Assembly: GCA_937876375.1 (NCBI GenBank)
Contig: CALEHY010000010.1
Span: 160,215-224,214, forward strand
Source of the DNA: an uncultured Clostridia bacterium
GTDB taxonomy: Bacteria > Bacillota > Clostridia > Oscillospirales > Acutalibacteraceae
Reading direction: 5' to 3'
DNA length: 64,000 bases
The translations under genes and the position numbers were made by a program. The notes under the pieces were generated by a model. That model was not told where the DNA came from, ran no database searches, and was given only the letters and a program-made list of their open reading frames with translations. Shown here piece after piece: positions 9,388 to 17,265 of this stretch. Positions within the stretch are counted from its first letter, which is position 1. Every line of letters starts with the position of its first letter.

Positions 9388-10119
9388 TTATTTATTGTAG
9401 CCATAGTAGTAGCTGTACTTGCTCCTGTATCTGTATCCAGTTCTGCTGGATGATACGTCGTTTGTTACGAAACCAAGAATTGTTCCTTCAATTCTTTCGA
9501 TATTAGAAACAGCCGTACGAACGTCACCAATATCGGTTGACTCTGTCTTGACAATCATAATATATCCTGTTGTCTTGCCAGCAAATGCTGTTGAGTCAGT
9601 AACAATATTGATAGGTGGTGTATCGATAAATACACAGTCGTAGTGTTCTCTAACAAAGCTTAGGAGCTTATCCATTCTTTCTGATGAAAGTAGCTCTGTA
9701 GGGTTAGGTGGGATTTTGCCAGCAGTAAGGATTGATAGATTGTCGATATCTGTGCTAGCAACGCTAACATTGTCTGTTAGTCCAGCAAGAATTTCTGATA
9801 GACCGTTCTTTGTTGGGATAGAGAAAACTCTGTGAACGGTAGGATTTCTCATATCAGCGTCGATGAGCAATGTTTTTTTGCCCATCTGTGCAAATGAAAT
9901 TGCTAGGTTAATAGAGTTGATTGTTTTACCATTATTAGCAGTAGGGCTAGTAACAACAAAGATAGGACATTTGTCACCCTTTTGTGTGAACAATAGGTTA
10001 GCTCTGATGGAGTTGTATGCCTCTTTGATTGAGAAAGAAGAGTCTGCTGTTAGCATTTTTGATGCATCAATCTTTTTGATATTAGATTGCTTTTTATTGT
10101 TTTTGCGATTGAATAACAT
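9388..10119 (-). CDS. CpsD/CapB-type bacterial tyrosine kinase
   Basis: 243 residues, a cytoplasmic BY-kinase ATPase domain. The P-loop region is TSPTANNGKTINSINLA, Walker A' is LLIDADMRNP and Walker B is CVFIDTPP. The C terminus is a tyrosine cluster (YRYRSKYSYYYGY), the usual autophosphorylation tail that controls polymer length and export. The loop normally reads GEGKS/T; here it is NNGKT, keeping the invariant GKT. The gene overlaps the chain-length gene as TAATG, matching the Firmicute pattern in which the membrane activator and the kinase are separate proteins. No cognate CpsB phosphatase gene is in the window. Confidence 0.92.
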   Translation of the reverse strand: MLFNRKNNKKQSNIKKIDASKMLTADSSFSIKEAYNSIRANLLFTQKGDKCPIFVVTSPTANNGKTINSINLAISFAQMGKKTLLIDADMRNPTVHRVFSIPTKNGLSEILAGLTDNVSVASTDIDNLSILTAGKIPPNPTELLSSERMDKLLSFVREHYDCVFIDTPPINIVTDSTAFAGKTTGYIMIVKTESTDIGDVRTAVSNIERIEGTILGFVTNDVSSSRTGYRYRSKYSYYYGYNK

Positions 10120-10958
10120 TACTGCTCATCTCCTTTCATAGCCTTTAGGTTGTTGATAATAGTATCGCTTGGCTGTATGCCAATATTTGGTGGGTCTAGC
10201 GTGGATTTGGCTGGCTCGTCAATCTCTAGCTCTGGAACAGCTGACTTTTTCTTCTCCTTAACACCAAGTCTTGGTACGTCACCAAGGATAGGATAGCTGA
10301 ACTCTCTCTCCAAATCACTAGCACTTGATACAGAGGTATCGAATAGCTCGTATGCGAAGAATCCACCGAATGATAATACAAATCCAAGAATAGCACCAAT
10401 TAGTACATTCTTTTGTAGGTTAGGGGATGATGGTCGTTTTGGCTCTTTTGCGTAGTCAATGATTTCAACACCACCAGCCTTAACAACTCGTACGATTTCT
10501 GCCGGTGCAATCTTTGCTATCGAGTTAGCGATTTTTGCTGACCATTTTGCACTTGTTGTGGTAACTGTTACCTCAAATGCTACTGTGTCCTGTGCTTGCT
10601 CTGCAGAAATCATAGATCTTAATGAGCCTGCAGAAATATCTAGTCCCAAATCGTCTGCAACAGCGTTTAGTACAGTGTCGCTCTCAAGAATGTAGATATA
10701 TGTGTTTACTAGCTCTTGAGATGCTGTGATTTCGTTCTGTGTGATGGTGGAGTTGGTTGTTACACGGTCACTGTTTGAGTAAACGTACATTTTTATTTTT
10801 GCAGAATACTCCTCTTCAATGAAGAAATGTGTTACCACACCAGCCATAAGACCAACTAATAGGGTTGCTATAACAACAAGAATTAGCTTTGGTCTCATTT
10901 TTAGAAAAATCTTTTTAAAATCAATTTCAAATTCTCTTACTTCGTTTGACTTGTCCAT
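10119..10958 (-). CDS. Wzz/CapA-type chain length determinant, kinase activator
   Basis: 279 residues with a Wzz domain: a first membrane helix at about residues 30-52 (LILVVIATLLVGLMAGVVTH), an extracellular region, and a second helix near residue 190 (LIGAILGFVLSFGGFF). A cytoplasmic proline-containing tail after that usually docks the tyrosine kinase. An in-frame TTG 12 bp upstream is possible, but GGAGG at 10968-10964 lies 5 nt before the ATG at 10958, so the ATG is chosen. It is the first gene of the capsule operon, with a promoter just upstream, and controls polymer length together with the kinase encoded next. Confidence 0.9.
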   Translation of the reverse strand: MDKSNEVREFEIDFKKIFLKMRPKLILVVIATLLVGLMAGVVTHFFIEEEYSAKIKMYVYSNSDRVTTNSTITQNEITASQELVNTYIYILESDTVLNAVADDLGLDISAGSLRSMISAEQAQDTVAFEVTVTTTSAKWSAKIANSIAKIAPAEIVRVVKAGGVEIIDYAKEPKRPSSPNLQKNVLIGAILGFVLSFGGFFAYELFDTSVSSASDLEREFSYPILGDVPRLGVKEKKKSAVPELEIDEPAKSTLDPPNIGIQPSDTIINNLKAMKGDEQ

Positions 10959-11001
10959 ATTAACCTCCAAGGTATACTTTGTCAGTATAGAATTACAATT
11001 T

Positions 11002-11031
11002 ATTTTAACATAACTAATATTCGTATGTCAA
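11002..11031 (-). promoter_or_regulatory. Predicted promoter of the capsule operon
   Basis: On the minus strand TTGACA (11031-11026) and TAAAAT (11007-11002) are separated by 18 bp, in an AT-rich gap upstream of the chain-length gene. The expected start leaves an untranslated leader of roughly 35 nt before the ATG at 10958. Confidence 0.6.
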
Positions 11032-11065
11032 TTAGTAATATATTAAATATATATTAATTATATAT

Positions 11066-11098
11066 AATAAAAGGGAACACTAACCATTTAGTGCTCCC
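11066..11098 (-). terminator. Rho-independent terminator after the Dabb gene
   Basis: Minus-strand hairpin with arms GGGAGCACTAA and TTAGTGTTCCC (one G-U pair) and a 4-nt loop, followed by TTTTATT. It lies 27 bp after the Dabb-domain gene stop and before the capsule promoter, separating the two units. Confidence 0.85.
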
Positions 11099-11125
11099 AA
11101 ACTTTTCTTAATATTGAATTTCGTG

Positions 11126-11416
11126 CTAAATCTCGTAGTCAACAGCGATTGATGCTTCTCTTACAGCATGCATATGCTTTTTAACTACTGAGCAGTGATA
11201 TTCATCATTCTGATAGTCATCAAGTGCCTTTTTGTCATCTAGGACTACTTGCAAGATGATATCGTATGATCTGTCACTGTGTAGAAAATCTGTGCCAACC
11301 TCAATCTCTCTAATCAAATCGACCTTGCCTTCCATTGATTTGAGAATATCGGCTGTTTTTTTAACATTTTCTTCGCTGTTATCCTTTAGCTTGAAACAAA
11401 CAATATGCTTTATCAT
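11126..11416 (-). CDS. Dabb (stress-responsive A/B barrel) domain protein
   Basis: 96 residues that form a single Dabb domain: MIKHIVCFKLKDNSEENVKK at the start, then a long helix, DIILQVVLDDKKALDDYQND in the middle and a HxxC-VVKKHMHAVREASIAVDYEI end. Family members are small cytoplasmic dimeric ferredoxin-like barrels; most have no assigned reaction, some are stress-induced or bind small ligands. The gene follows RNase Y by 52 bp in the same direction, with a hairpin between, and ends in a clear terminator. No catalytic residues can be named. Confidence 0.8.
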   Translation of the reverse strand: MIKHIVCFKLKDNSEENVKKTADILKSMEGKVDLIREIEVGTDFLHSDRSYDIILQVVLDDKKALDDYQNDEYHCSVVKKHMHAVREASIAVDYEI

Positions 11417-11437
11417 AATTTACTCCTTTAACAATAT

Positions 11438-11459
11438 AGGGTGGTGCAAGCACCACCCT
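11438..11459 (-). other. Strong hairpin between rny and the Dabb gene
   Basis: A perfect 9-bp GC-rich stem (AGGGTGGTG / CACCACCCT) with a 4-nt loop. On the minus strand it is followed by ATATTGTTAAAG, not a U-run, so it is a poor terminator. It may be a partial terminator, an mRNA stabiliser or a processing site that sets the ratio of the two products. Confidence 0.55.
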
Positions 11460-11468
11460 AAAACATTC

Positions 11469-13016
11469 TTATTTTGCGATATCAGAGGTTCTGCTCTCAC
11501 GAATTATGTTAACCTTAATCTGTCCTGGATATTCCATTTCTTCTTCGATTTTCTTAACAATTTCACGAGCAACCATTGGCATCTTTGCGTCAGAGATAAT
11601 CTCTGGCTTAACCATAACTCTAACCTCTCTACCAGCCTGGATAGCGTATGCCTTTTCTACTCCATTGAAACTTGTTGAAATCTCCTCAAGCTGTTGTAGA
11701 CGCTTGATATAATTTTCAACATTCTCTCTACGAGCACCAGGTCTAGCAGCTGAAACAGCATCAGCAGCCTGTACAAGAGCAGCAACAACTGTCTTGCACT
11801 CAATGTCACCGTGGTGAGCATGAATAGCGTGAACGACTGACTCGTTCTCCTTGTACTTTTTAGCGTATTCTACACCAAGAGCGATATGGCTACCCTCCAT
11901 CTCGTGGTCAAGTGCCTTACCAATATCGTGTAGAAGACCGGCTCTACGTGCTAGCTTTTCGTCAGCACCTAGCTCTGCAGCCATAAGGCCAGCAATATAT
12001 GATACCTCAAGGCTGTGCTTTAATACGCTCTGACCGTATGAGGTACGATATCTTAGCTTACCGATAAGCTTAACTAGCTCTGGGTGGATAGAGCCACAGT
12101 TTGCACTGATGACAGCCTTTTCACCCTCTGCTTTGATAGTCTGCTCAACCTCTTTCTTTGACTTTTCGTACATTTCCTCAATACGAGTTGGATGAATTCT
12201 GCCATCCTGAATAAGTCTTTCAAGAGTGAGTCTTGCAATTTCTCTTCTAACTGGGTCAAATGAGCTAACAGTAATAGCCTCTGGTGTGTCGTCGATAATG
12301 AGCTCGACACCAGTGATTTGCTCGATAGAACGGATATTTCTACCCTCTCTACCGATGATACGACCCTTCATTTCGTCATTAGGTAGCGCAACTACAGATA
12401 CAGTTGTCTCTGCAGTGTGATCAGCAGCGCATCTTTGGATAGCAGTGCCGATAATCTCTCTTGCGAGGATATCGCTTTGGTCTCTAACCATCTGCTCATA
12501 CTCTAGAATTCTCTTGCTCTTTTCAACGTCGAGCTCTGACTCTAGTGAGGACATAAGCTGCTTTTTTGCGTCCTCTTGTGACAAGCCTGAAATTCTTTCA
12601 AGCATATCAAACTGGCTTTTCTTGATGCCATCGATTTCAAGTAATTTTTCGTCTGCGAGCTTTAGCTTCTCGCTCAATGCTTCACTCTTTTGCTCGAGTG
12701 AATCTGACTTTTTGTCGAGATATTCTTCTCTCTGATTAAGTCTTTTTTCTTGTCTTTGTACTTCGTTTCGTCTTTCACGAATTTCTTTATCAGCATCAGA
12801 ACGAAGCTTGTGAATTTCGTCCTTTGTTTCCATTAGCTGTGCTTTTTTTGTAGCCTCAGCCTCGGATAATGCATTATTTAGTATGCGTGTAGCCTCGTTA
12901 ATAGCAGAATTCTTGTCATTCTGGGCCTTTTTGTCCTTAAGTAGACCACCGATAACAAAACCAATTATTCCAAATACAACGGCACATACAACGCCGACAA
13001 TAATATAAATTACCAT
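11469..13016 (-). CDS. rny: Ribonuclease Y
   Basis: 515 residues. An N-terminal membrane anchor (VIYIIVGVVCAVVFGIIGFV) is followed by a long charged coiled coil (about residues 35-200), a KH RNA-binding domain (MKGRIIGREGRNIRSIE), and an HD domain with LLHDIGKALDHEMEGSH. RNase Y is the membrane-bound endonuclease that starts mRNA decay in many Firmicutes. The reading frame is open for 30 more codons upstream, but AGGAGG ending at 13027 sits 10 nt before the ATG at 13016, and that start puts the anchor at the N terminus as in the family. Length matches the usual ~520. Confidence 0.96.
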   Translation of the reverse strand: MVIYIIVGVVCAVVFGIIGFVIGGLLKDKKAQNDKNSAINEATRILNNALSEAEATKKAQLMETKDEIHKLRSDADKEIRERRNEVQRQEKRLNQREEYLDKKSDSLEQKSEALSEKLKLADEKLLEIDGIKKSQFDMLERISGLSQEDAKKQLMSSLESELDVEKSKRILEYEQMVRDQSDILAREIIGTAIQRCAADHTAETTVSVVALPNDEMKGRIIGREGRNIRSIEQITGVELIIDDTPEAITVSSFDPVRREIARLTLERLIQDGRIHPTRIEEMYEKSKKEVEQTIKAEGEKAVISANCGSIHPELVKLIGKLRYRTSYGQSVLKHSLEVSYIAGLMAAELGADEKLARRAGLLHDIGKALDHEMEGSHIALGVEYAKKYKENESVVHAIHAHHGDIECKTVVAALVQAADAVSAARPGARRENVENYIKRLQQLEEISTSFNGVEKAYAIQAGREVRVMVKPEIISDAKMPMVAREIVKKIEEEMEYPGQIKVNIIRESRTSDIAK

Positions 13017-13225
13017 ATCAATAGCACCTCCTTCTGTTACAATTTTAGTTAGATTTTTACATAATCTTAAAGTCAATTTCATCAGAAAAGGTACAGTTTT
13101 ATGCAATATAAATTCAACATACTATATTCAGTATATAGAATTCCGTATCTATAATACACCTATATGTAGTATTTGTCAAGGACAATACACTACATTTCCA
13201 TATATTTAGAATTAAATAATTTTAT

Positions 13226-13254
13226 TTGACAAATAATATCTATAGTGTTATTAT
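13226..13254 (+). promoter_or_regulatory. Promoter of the thrS T-box transcript
   Basis: TTGACA at 13226-13231 and TATTAT at 13249-13254 with a 17-bp spacer, just upstream of the T-box leader. The predicted start is near 13261. Confidence 0.75.
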
Positions 13255-13261
13255 ATATCCA

Positions 13262-13490
13262 ATATATAAATCGTTGATGAGGACACGATAGCATTGTCGT
13301 AATGCCACAGAGAGCGTTCGTTTTGGTGCAAGAACGTGCAGGAGATTTGCTGTTACCACCTCGGAGTACCTGTACGAAATCAGGTCGGATTGTCTCGTTA
13401 TCGACTGTTGAGTGGCGCATTTTTATGTGCAATTTAGGTGGAACCGTGTTTATTTTAGCACCCTATTTTTTGGGGTGCTTTTTATTTTTA
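13262..13490 (+). promoter_or_regulatory. Threonine T-box riboswitch leader of thrS
   Basis: The leader carries the T-box core AGGTGGAACCGTG at 13436-13448, which pairs with the uncharged tRNA acceptor end, and a long Stem I upstream with AGAGAGCGTTCG and the GGTGCAAGAACG segment. The specifier triplet is read as ACC (Thr) at 13355-13357, followed by A and a CCTCGGAG-like stem, as in other T-boxes. A terminator at 13457-13486 lies directly after the T-box sequence, so uncharged tRNA-Thr should favour the antiterminator. The specifier matches the downstream threonyl-tRNA synthetase. Exact Stem I pairing was not computed. Confidence 0.88.
13457..13486 (+). terminator. T-box attenuator terminator
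   Basis: Stem AGCACCC / GGGTGCT with a T-rich loop, followed by a run of T. It lies between the T-box sequence and the thrS ribosome site, where the regulated terminator of a T-box leader is expected. Confidence 0.85.
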
Positions 13491-13506
13491 TGAAGGAGAT
13501 GGTAAT

Positions 13507-15444
13507 ATGAATATTACATTAAAAGATGGCTCTGTTTTAGAGTACAACGAGGCTAAAACTGCTGCCGACATTACAAAAGATATTTCTATGGGATTGTATC
13601 GCAATGCAACCTGCTGCAAGATTAATGGCGAGGTTAAGGATTTGCGTACAGTTATTGATACAGATGCTACGCTTGAGATTTTGACCTTCGATGACAAGGA
13701 TGGTCAAAAGGCATTTAACCACACAGCATCTCATATTATGGCTCAGGCTGTTAAGAGATTGTATCCAGAAGCAAAGCTTACAATCGGTCCAGCTATCGAC
13801 AATGGATTCTACTATGATTTTGACGTAGAAAAGTCATTCTCACCAGAGGATTTGGAAAAAATCGAGGCTGAGATGAAGAAGATTGTTAAGGAAAATCCAG
13901 AGATTGAGCGTTTTGAGCTACCAGTTGACGAGGCTATCGCTCTTATGGAGGAGAAGAATGAGCCTTATAAAGTAGAGCTTATTAAGGAGCACGCTGACAA
14001 GGGTGAGGATATCAGCTTCTACAAACAGGGTGAGTTCACAGAGCTATGTGCTGGTCCACATATTATGGATATTAAGACTGTTAAGGCATTCAAGCTAACA
14101 CAGTGCACTGGCGCATATTGGCGTGGCGATGAGAAGAACAAGATGCTCTGCCGTGTATATGGTACAGCGTTTCCAAAGGCTGCTATGCTTGAGGAGCATC
14201 TAACTGCTCTTGAGGAAGCAAAGAAACGTGACCATAACAAGCTTGGTAGAGAGCTAGAGCTGTTCACAACAGTTGACTATATCGGTCAAGGTTTGCCAAT
14301 CCTACTACCAAAGGGAACAAAGATTATCCAGACTCTACAGCGTTGGGTAGAGGATGAAGAGGCAAAGCGTGGCTGGCAGCTAACAAAGACACCACTTATG
14401 GCAAAGTCAGATTTGTACAAGATTTCTGGTCACTGGGATCACTATAAGGACGGTATGTTCGTTATGGGTGATGAGGAAACTGATAAAGAGGTATTCGCTC
14501 TTCGTCCTATGACCTGCCCATTCCAGTATCAAGCATATCTAAACAAGCAGCGTTCATATAGAGATCTTCCTTTGAGATATGACGAGACCTCAACTCTATT
14601 TAGAAATGAGGCATCTGGTGAGATGCACGGTCTTATTCGTGTTCGTCAGTTCACAATTTCAGAAGGTCACCTAATGTGTCGTCCTGATCAGCTAGAGGAT
14701 GAGTTCAAGGCTTGTCTAGAGCTTACTAACTATATGATGGAGACAATTGGTCTTAAGGAAGACTTAAGCTATCGTTTCTCACAGTGGGACCCAGAGAATA
14801 CTGACAAGTATATCGGTACCAAGGAACAGTGGGATGAGGCTCAAGGCGTTATGAAGAAGATTCTTGATGACCTTGGTGTTGAGTATGAAATTGGTATCGG
14901 TGAGGCTGCATTCTATGGTCCAAAGCTTGATATCCAGATTAAAAATGTATTTGGTAAAGAGGATACTCTTGTTACTATTCAGATTGACCAGCTTCTTGCT
15001 GAAAAATTTGGTATGGAGTATGTTGATTCTGATGGAGAGAAGAAGAATCCATATATCATCCACAGAACCTCGATCGGTTGCTACGAGCGTACACTTGCTC
15101 TACTTATTGAGAAATATGCTGGTGCGTTCCCAACATGGCTTGCTCCAGTACAGGTAAAATTCCTACCTATCGCTGACAGACACCAGGATTATGCTAGAGA
15201 GATGATGGATAAGCTTCAGGCTATCGGTGTTCGTTGCGAGCTTGATGACAGAAGTGAGAAGATTGGATTTAAGATTCGTTCTGCACAGCTAGAGAAGATA
15301 CCATATATGATTCTTGTTGGTGACAAGGATATCGAGGCTGGCACAATTTCTGTTCGTTCTCGTAAGAATGGTGATGAGGGTGCAACCTCTATCAACGATT
15401 TCATTCTTCGTATCGCTGATGAAATCGCTACAAAAGCTAGATAA
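13507..15444 (+). CDS. thrS: Threonyl-tRNA synthetase
   Basis: 645 residues, the normal length. A TGS domain (residues ~1-63) is followed by the editing domain with HTASHIMAQA, the class II catalytic core with MTCPFQYQAY, FRNEASGEMHGLIRVRQF and RTSIGCYERTLALLIE, and a C-terminal anticodon domain with EKIGFKIRSAQLEKIPYMI. It charges tRNA-Thr and corrects mischarged serine. The ATG follows AAGGAG by 8 nt. Expression is controlled by the Thr-specific T-box leader directly upstream, and the gene ends in its own strong terminator, so it is monocistronic. Confidence 0.98.
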   Translation: MNITLKDGSVLEYNEAKTAADITKDISMGLYRNATCCKINGEVKDLRTVIDTDATLEILTFDDKDGQKAFNHTASHIMAQAVKRLYPEAKLTIGPAIDNGFYYDFDVEKSFSPEDLEKIEAEMKKIVKENPEIERFELPVDEAIALMEEKNEPYKVELIKEHADKGEDISFYKQGEFTELCAGPHIMDIKTVKAFKLTQCTGAYWRGDEKNKMLCRVYGTAFPKAAMLEEHLTALEEAKKRDHNKLGRELELFTTVDYIGQGLPILLPKGTKIIQTLQRWVEDEEAKRGWQLTKTPLMAKSDLYKISGHWDHYKDGMFVMGDEETDKEVFALRPMTCPFQYQAYLNKQRSYRDLPLRYDETSTLFRNEASGEMHGLIRVRQFTISEGHLMCRPDQLEDEFKACLELTNYMMETIGLKEDLSYRFSQWDPENTDKYIGTKEQWDEAQGVMKKILDDLGVEYEIGIGEAAFYGPKLDIQIKNVFGKEDTLVTIQIDQLLAEKFGMEYVDSDGEKKNPYIIHRTSIGCYERTLALLIEKYAGAFPTWLAPVQVKFLPIADRHQDYAREMMDKLQAIGVRCELDDRSEKIGFKIRSAQLEKIPYMILVGDKDIEAGTISVRSRKNGDEGATSINDFILRIADEIATKAR

Positions 15445-15455
15445 TAAAACAATGT

Positions 15456-15487
15456 AAGGGAGGAGCGTGCTCCTCCCTTATTTTTTT
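15456..15487 (+). terminator. Terminator of thrS
   Basis: Stem AAGGGAGGAGC / GCTCCTCCCTT with a 2-nt formal loop (4 nt after opening the top pair), then A and seven T. Strong intrinsic terminator 11 bp past the thrS stop. Confidence 0.92.
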
Positions 15488-15499
15488 CCTTGTATAAAC

Positions 15500-15531
15500 A
15501 AGAAAAGGCTTGGTCATTCGACCAAGCCTTT
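15500..15531 (-). terminator. Terminator of the semialdehyde dehydrogenase gene
   Basis: Minus-strand 12-bp stem AAAGGCTTGGTC / GACCAAGCCTTT with a 4-nt loop, then TCTTGTTT. It lies 19 bp past the dehydrogenase stop. Confidence 0.8.
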
Positions 15532-15550
15532 AATAATTATATCTGTTCTA

Positions 15551-17056
15551 TTATAGTAGGCCGTCCCAGGTGTCAACCTCTTTTGCCTTCATCTCTTCCT
15601 CATCGAACCAGTGCTGTGTAACAGACTTGCTCTCTGTAAAGAATCTGTAAGCATCCTTACCTAGACAGTGTAGGTCACCAAAGAAGCTCTGCTTGTGACC
15701 AGAGAATGGGATAAATCCTACTGGTACTGGAATACCAACATTGATACCAACCTGACCACCATCAGTGTATCTAGCAAACTGACGAGCATAGTAACCACTC
15801 TGTGTGTAGATAACAGAGCCGTTAGCATATGGGTTAGCGTTCATAAGTGCTAGACCCTCGTCAAAATCCTTAACTCTCTTGATGCAGAGAACTGGACCGA
15901 ATACCTCATCACGACCGATAGTCATATCCTCTGTAACATTGTCGAATACAGTAGGACCAACAAAGTAACCATCCTTGCACTCCTCTGGGAGCTCTGGGTT
16001 ACGACCATCAACAACAAGTGTAGCACCCTCGTTGATACCCTTTTCGATATCAGCAAGCACTTCCTTGTAGTGCTTTTCGTATGTGATAGGGCCAAGACGA
16101 GTGCTCTTGTCCCAAGCTAGACCACAGTTTACAGATGCAACCTGCTTCTTTAGCTCTGCAACGAACTTGTCAGCGATAGAATCCTGAACAACACAGCATG
16201 ATAGAGCCATGCATCTCTGTCCACCACAGCCGAATGCTGAGTTGATAACGCCAGCAACTGTTCTCTCTAGTGCACAATCCTCTAGTACAAGAGCATGGTT
16301 CTTTGCTTGGCAAAGAGCCTGGCATCTCTTACCAGTTGATGCAGCCTTCTCATAAATCTTTAGACCTACTGGAGTAGATCCAACGAATGTGATACCCTTA
16401 ACGTCTGGGTGCTCTAGTATAGTGTTGATCTCATTTCTTGAGCAAGTAACGATATTTACAACACCGTCAGGCATACCAGCTTCCTTGTATAGCTTTGCGA
16501 TGGCCATAGCTGTTCTTGGAGTGAGTGAAGCAGCCTTTAGCACGATTGTGTTACCACATGCAACACAAACTGGAACCATCCAACCGAATGGAATCATAGC
16601 AGGGAAGTTAACTGGAACGATACCAGCAAACACACCCATAGGCTCACGATATTTTACTGTATCAAAGCCTGTTGATGCGTCCATAAGGCTTTCACCCATC
16701 AATAGTGATGGAGCCTGAGTAGCAAGCTCTGTGCCCTCAAGTGCCTTGCCAACGTCACCAGCAGCCTCTGCCCATGTCTTACCATTTTCTTCGCAAACAA
16801 GCATTGTTAACTCGTCCATATGCTCGATAAGTAGCTCTCTAACCTTGAAGAGAATCTGTGATCTCTTTCTTGCTGGAGTAGCTCTCCATGCTGGATAAGC
16901 AGCCTTGGCAGCCTCGATAGCCTCTAAAACCTCGTCGTTAGTACAGCATGGAGCCTGTCCTGTAACTGCACCAGTTGATGGGTTATGGAGATCGTACCAG
17001 ATTTCTGCCTTTGAGTCCTTGAACTCATTGTTTACAAAATACTGAAGCTTTTCCAT
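15551..17056 (-). CDS. CoA-acylating methylmalonate-semialdehyde dehydrogenase (MmsA/IolA family)
   Basis: 501 residues of the aldehyde dehydrogenase superfamily, closest in motifs to the CoA-dependent methylmalonate-semialdehyde dehydrogenases: YFVNNEF at the start, GVFAGIVPVNFPAMIPFGWM, GITFVGSTPVGLKIYEKA, QAKNHALVLEDC and the catalytic-cysteine motif GQRCMALS. The enzyme converts malonate or methylmalonate semialdehyde plus CoA and NAD to acetyl- or propionyl-CoA, the last step of inositol or valine breakdown. It stands alone here; iolB, another inositol gene, lies 26 kb away. Substrate preference is uncertain. AGAGG upstream supports the ATG at 17056. Confidence 0.85.
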   Translation of the reverse strand: MEKLQYFVNNEFKDSKAEIWYDLHNPSTGAVTGQAPCCTNDEVLEAIEAAKAAYPAWRATPARKRSQILFKVRELLIEHMDELTMLVCEENGKTWAEAAGDVGKALEGTELATQAPSLLMGESLMDASTGFDTVKYREPMGVFAGIVPVNFPAMIPFGWMVPVCVACGNTIVLKAASLTPRTAMAIAKLYKEAGMPDGVVNIVTCSRNEINTILEHPDVKGITFVGSTPVGLKIYEKAASTGKRCQALCQAKNHALVLEDCALERTVAGVINSAFGCGGQRCMALSCCVVQDSIADKFVAELKKQVASVNCGLAWDKSTRLGPITYEKHYKEVLADIEKGINEGATLVVDGRNPELPEECKDGYFVGPTVFDNVTEDMTIGRDEVFGPVLCIKRVKDFDEGLALMNANPYANGSVIYTQSGYYARQFARYTDGGQVGINVGIPVPVGFIPFSGHKQSFFGDLHCLGKDAYRFFTESKSVTQHWFDEEEMKAKEVDTWDGLL

Positions 17057-17181
17057 AATAGTACCTCTTTATTATATGTATTTTATTTCTTGTATATATT
17101 ATCATTATATCTTGTCAATTTCAATACTTTATCAAAAGATTTTAAAGAGGAAATGAAAAAATTTTCGTCTTTTTACTAAAA

Positions 17182-17215
17182 ACCTATTGACATACTAGGT
17201 ATTGAATGTTATTAT
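17182..17215 (+). promoter_or_regulatory. metY promoter with overlapping inverted repeat
   Basis: TTGACA (17187-17192) and TATTAT (17210-17215) have a 17-bp spacer. The -35 box is embedded in an inverted repeat, ACCTA at 17182-17186 and TAGGT at 17196-17200, 9 bp apart. A repressor for sulfur metabolism could bind there; the regulator is not identified. Confidence 0.65.
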
Positions 17216-17265
17216 ATGAAAAACAAAACCTACAAAAACACTATGTATTGAAAGGATATATTATT

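Noticed and set aside
13302..13493. A 63-codon frame in the thrS leader that could be a leader peptide.
   Set aside because: The region folds as a T-box with specifier, T-box sequence and terminator; no ribosome site before the frame.
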